Assembly (NCBI RefSeq): GCF_040807025.1
Contig: NC_090942.1
Span: forward strand, 76,055,987 to 76,119,986
Direction: 5' to 3'
Length of the DNA stretch: 64,000 bases
From: Struthio camelus
Taxonomy: Eukaryota > Chordata > Aves > Struthioniformes > Struthionidae
The notes under the pieces are model-generated. The model did not search any database and was not told the origin of the DNA. It was given only the letters and a program-made list of their open reading frames with translations. Each line of letters begins with the position of its first letter. Position 1 is the first letter of the stretch. The translations under genes were made by a program, and so were the position numbers. Of the stretch, positions 59,251-64,000 are shown one piece after another.

Positions 59251-62200
59251 ATGTCTTTGTACACGTCTGTGTTACAGGTGGAACTACAGCACTCTACATG
59301 ACAGAAGACAAGCAAAACTATGCATTAGTCAATCTTGCATTTTATCTCCTAAGTTACAGCCATATCAGATATCACATGGAAAATCACAGTGATTCTCAGA
59401 AACTATGTATGTGTCTGTATGGTGTCATACATTCATTCCCCAAAATAATTGGTGTCGTTTTTCAGTCTCTAATCTAGTGCCTGTCTCCAGATACAGACAG
59501 GGAGATTGCTGTCTCACAGAATGTGAGCTGTGTGTCCTTTGTGAATCAGCTCACTTCAAGTGTCTAAGGTGAGGTGGCCTAAAAATGGAGACAATCCTAA
59601 ATCTCTAGTTATATGGGAAAACAGTGGACATCATTCATTGCACACTTTTTACACATTTAACAGTCCTGCCTGTCAGAGGCATATTTAGTCATCATTGCAT
59701 TTATTTTAAATTTTAAATAGGGTGGGAACTTTTTGATGCTTATCGAAATATCATGATCCTGCATACTGGCCAAGCTGCCCTTGTGTCCTTTCCCAAAGCA
59801 AAGTCCAAAAGGATTAAAATTAAACTTGCTCCTGGTGAATTGATATCTCCAGGAGAGCTCACTCTCCTGGATACAGCAGCAGAGGCTGCAATGACCTGCT
59901 GAGCTGGGAATGACAGCCTTTCAGACCACCTGGTAGGAATGCCTTTTGGCTGGTGTGTCATGGAGTCTACGCGTATTTGGAACAAAACATGTACCAAATG
60001 CCATTGAGAAAACGTCAACATCTGTCACAAGATGCAGCAAAACTTAAGAGGTTTTGCAGCTTCTTCTCCCTACTGACCATTTCGCAGAGTCACTGTACTC
60101 CAAGGGGCAGTCATCTTCTGACTGGAGGAAACAATTCTCCACTCGCGTGAGATTTTTGAGCACTTTTTGGACTTACAGGTGAAAGCAGGGGTGAAAGCCA
60201 TCACCTCACAACTGGAACGTTCTGAACTGGCTGAGTGCAGGCAGGTAAATCGGTTTGTCCCTAGAGCTTTTCTCCCTGAGCTTCCTTAAACAATGCAACA
60301 ACCCAAAATGACCAATCCGTTAGAAAATCAGCTATTCTCTCTGAAAACAGCTTCACACTCCACCAGCTTTGTGGTATGCTGTTAACAATGCCAGGGAACC
60401 CTCAGCTGACCACTTCGGCAGCCCCACTTCTCACCAAGTTTGCACAGCAAAGCCAACAGTCCAGGAGAACCCATCTGGTACAGGTAAATGGCAGCATAAA
60501 GGAATAGTCTAGCTGATGGGGTCTGATTCCCCCATAGCTAAGTACCCTGATGATCAGATCTAAAGACAGCAGCCATTGCAAAAAAGTGGTCAGCAACTCT
60601 CTTAGCAGTTAATATGCTGTTTTGAAGCGTAAATTCCTTTTACTTTTGTAAGTATTCTGCTGTGGAAGGAAAATAAAATTTTCTTAGCTATTTGTCATGC
60701 CATGCAATTGCTATTTTCCTCTCATCAGCAACTATTATTTTGAAAAGCAGTTTTCTCTTGAAGGTTAAATTATTCCTTTGATGGCAGTCTAAATATCATG
60801 AAGACCTTGATATTTTTGATTAGCATTTCATATTGATATATATAAAATATGTTGTGCTGGCATAAATTGATATCTGTAAGTCTGTGGCTTTTAAGGGGCT
60901 GTTCCAGAAGCCAAAATAATCATAAATATACAAGTATCCTAAATCTGGTAGAGATTTAGAATTGAGAAAGTCTCTAGCCATTTGGGAATACCCTCGGCTA
61001 GGAATTTTTCCTCAACCAGTTACATCAGAATGCAGCATACATAAGTGACTGTGGCAGAACTGAGTTTGAGGCTAGTCTTTTCCATCAAGGTTAGAGGGCT
61101 TCACAATACGTTATTCTCTAGCCACAATATTAGGAAAGAGAGATCAGGCACATAAACACTTATGATCCATAAAAATATATCTCAAAAAATCAGCTGATTG
61201 ATGGAGCCTACACCCTGACCAACAGATTCTCCCAGAGTTCCCTCCATTTAGGTAAATGGTTTATTATAATTTTGAAAGGACAAGAAGCCTAGTTGTGCCA
61301 CAGCTAGAGAAAGAGTAGTTTAGCTAACAGACTTGCATCCCCCACCTCCTCAGAACTGGTCCTGATTTTGTCATCTACTAGGTCCCAGATATAAAGCTCC
61401 CTGAAATTTTTCTAAGACTCTTTTCCAACAAATTTGACTAGATTTGGATCATATAGTGAATATGAAATGCTTTAGGGGTAAAAAAAGACCCTCAACATCT
61501 CCAGCATTCTTATACATACCTGTACACTTGTTCTGCATCTGTTAAGTCTTATTAAGGAAAGTCCATCCATCCCAATCCAGCTGTTCTTTCGTGTTTCAGA
61601 AGCACACAACAGCTTGGCAGGAGGCCAGCGGAGCTTAGATTCCTGATCACAAAGCCTCTTTAAAAAAGGAGGAGAATAGTGGTGAACAATTCAGACACAT
61701 CACTTAGGCAGCTTTACTTAATTATTCTGATATCCACCACAAATTTGGGATTTTTAATGAGGTTTGTGGGCACAAGATACATTTTGAAGCAAAATATATT
61801 ATAACTTTACCTCTTTCTCGTCAGAATGATTAAAAATAAATGCAGTTGATGTCTCACAGTGGTTGCATAACACAACAACAAACCACAGAAAATTGACATT
61901 TCCACCTTAAACTGTAGAAAAGATTTTTTTTATTAAATAAAATTCTGACTTTTTTTGCTAAATATATTTACAGAGTTTCATCAGTACAACCGAAAATACA
62001 GAGGTAATAATAAAACAGAGACATCTTCAACTGGGTCAAAGATACCTACATCACGTGGAAATGAAAGAAACATCTTCAAAAAATAGATGACTGGAGAGAC
62101 AAAAAAATCAGAATGAAGTTCAAAAAGAGAAAAGAAAGAAGGGAATAAAAAGCAGGAAGGAAGAGAAAAGAAATATAACATTTCCATACTGTTTTTTTAG

Positions 62201-62636
62201 GCTTACAAACTAAACCAACAACAGACTCAGTAAACATCTGCACTGTCAGTAATAAGCCTCTTTAGAAGAGCGGATCTAACTTGGAAGCGTAGAAAATAAA
62301 ACTCAGTTGTTGCATCTCAGTTCCTTCAGCTGCTTCATAACAGTTGCTCTAGCCTTGGCAGCCCACTCATGGTAAGCCCTAAGAGCTCACCTTATTAAAG
62401 ACCCTGCCTTTGCTGTTCCTTTTCTCTCTTCCCTTCCCTGTGTCTCTCAGTCAGAAGCAGGGGCTGCTCTCCAAGATGAAGATCCCCATTTCGCTCGCTC
62501 TGTTGTGATTGTCTTTTCATGGACTTCATAAAACTAAGGGTTTTCATGAACCAGAATTTATTAATAAGAAGAATAAAACACCCTTTTGATCGAACAAAAC
62601 AATATGATTGAAGAACTGATGTATTACTATCCACAG

Positions 62637-62649
62637 TGCCACCTACTGC
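62637..62649 (-). promoter_or_regulatory. CTCF-like motif
   Basis: On the minus strand the sequence is GCAGTAGGTGGCA, followed by CTG. It matches the CTCF core CCASYAGRKGGCR except at the first base. It is a motif match only. Confidence 0.35.
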
Positions 62650-64000
62650 TCCATTTCTGAAGTACAGTGTGTGTATATCCATAATTGCTGTAAACAACCA
62701 CAATACATTGCTATAAGATTTGTCTAAACATTTATCGGCTTTTTTAGCACCTATGCTTTATTTGTTTTTCCTACAGTCAACCTAAGAAAGCCTTGAAAAT
62801 CCTTTTATGTTTAAAACAAGCCACTCCCAGATCATTTTCTCATTATAAACTCCCACACGTTGAGACTGTTTCTTCCCTTAACACGCTTTTTCTCACCTTC
62901 AACTACGGAGGCTGAAATTGATTTTCCAACAAAGAAGAACTGCCAAAGTGGTTCTTCTGGAGGGACCGAGAAATCTGTGTCATGAAGACAACATCCAAGA
63001 CTCGCTTCCTGAGATAATGTGCTGACCTAAGTAGTTTTTGTAAAAAAACCTTTGATCTACCCAAATAGAAGGAGTTAGATCAAAGCATGCAGAGAAGACA
63101 GCATCCTGGGAGATAATAAGTTTCAAAAGGAGTTTTAGGTAGGGCAGAGTGCACAGCATTGACTCTGTTCTGATATCGCCAGAGAAGCCTAGGAAATTTG
63201 GAAAAAACAATACACAGGAATGATTTCTCTTCAAAGACCTTTCAGATTCAGCCTATTTATTATCCAGTAGCCTTGCAAGTGATGTTATTTCACTTTTGTG
63301 GGCTAAAAGATGATTCAGTTGAATAAAAAACGATGTCTGACAAAATTGAGTCACACTGAATAATGAATTATCAGAGGGCATTTGTATACGTTGGTGATAA
63401 GAGTAATAAAGGGAATCTAAATAGATCAGGCTCAAAACCAGTTTTCACTGTTTCCAAATTTCTGAAAAATGTTTTTTATTTAAGTTATATTTTATAAACT
63501 GAAATGCTTCGCTTGTTATTTTGGGTAGGTCTCCATTCTCTCACTTCAGCAATTGTCCTCTCTGTTCTGCTATGAAGGAACAAACTGTATGATAGCAGTC
63601 ATACCTTTGCCCTCTCTTTATGACAAAAATGACACATTTTTCTAGTGTTCCCTTCACCCCTTGTACCTCATTGTACTTCACATGGAGGATATTTAGTGAT
63701 TCCCTTTCTGTTTCTTTCTGCTATTGGTGACTGCATCTCCATTGTATGTGCTAAAAGTTTGGCAGTTCTTCCTGTCAGAATATAGCTCTTCTCTTAGAGA
63801 GCTCATTTTGCTGTAGGTATACAGCTACAGGCATTACCACCTTTATGGTAGTAAACATGAATAACTGCAGATGCATCACAGAGATCCCATACTTAATCCT
63901 GGCAGTCTAGTCCCTTGCCCTACAGTAACTAGAACCATTTGTAGATAAGAAAGTTTTTGAACTGACTGTTGGATCTAACCTTTCCTAAGCCCTCCATATG

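Larger units (their letters stand above)
53043..64000. other. Intergenic, downstream flank of LDHB
   Basis: About 11 kb of AT-rich DNA with no exon recognised on either strand. GYS2, the downstream neighbour in mammals, is not seen. It contains a MIR-like fragment (55,655-55,720), a GT microsatellite (59,229-59,250) and a CTCF-like motif (62,637-62,649). Confidence 0.6.

Overview
This is vertebrate genomic DNA, most likely from a bird. Evidence for this is the 3' ends of CR1 LINEs with an avian-type consensus, low interspersed-repeat density, no Alu or L1 sequence, an avian-style retroviral LTR, and an LDH-B protein that reads as sauropsid. A crocodilian or turtle is less likely but not excluded from sequence alone. 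The window contains one protein-coding gene that I can support: a complete, intact LDHB (lactate dehydrogenase B, heart-type subunit) on the + strand. It runs from a CpG-island promoter near 41.3-41.8 kb to a poly(A) signal at 53,022. The start codon is at 42,838 and the TAA stop ends at 52,848. Seven coding exons (126, 118, 174, 174, 118, 124 and 168 bp including the stop) give 333 residues. All coding-exon junctions are GT-AG, and all the catalytic residues expected of LDH are present.

Layout. 1-41,289 is gene-poor intergenic DNA. It holds two clear CR1 3' ends (840-1,156 and 5,565-5,998), an older CR1 3' tail (28,285-28,352), an ERV LTR (about 18,475-18,870), and several ancient MIR-like SINE fragments, the best at 39,420-39,530 (+) and 28,375-28,500 (-). 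It also holds two sharp TATA-type promoter-like motifs with no recognisable coding sequence downstream (8,094 and 30,796) and an AT-rich local duplication at 34,934-35,023. 41,290-42,720 is the LDHB CpG island with a GC-rich, TATA-less promoter and a probable non-coding exon 1. 42,832-53,042 is the transcribed body of LDHB. 53,043-64,000 is intergenic, with a GT microsatellite and a CTCF-like motif, and no further gene.

Function. LDHB makes the H subunit of the tetrameric cytosolic enzyme that interconverts lactate and pyruvate with NAD+/NADH. In ducks and some other archosaurs the same single-copy gene is also the source of the lens protein epsilon-crystallin, so the promoter and the substrate-loop region are the parts of most comparative interest. 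In mammals LDHB lies between KCNJ8/ABCC9 (5' side) and GYS2 (3' side). I saw no exon of any of these here, so the window appears to lie wholly in the intervals flanking LDHB. I found no undescribed multi-gene system; the findings below are observations of modest scale.
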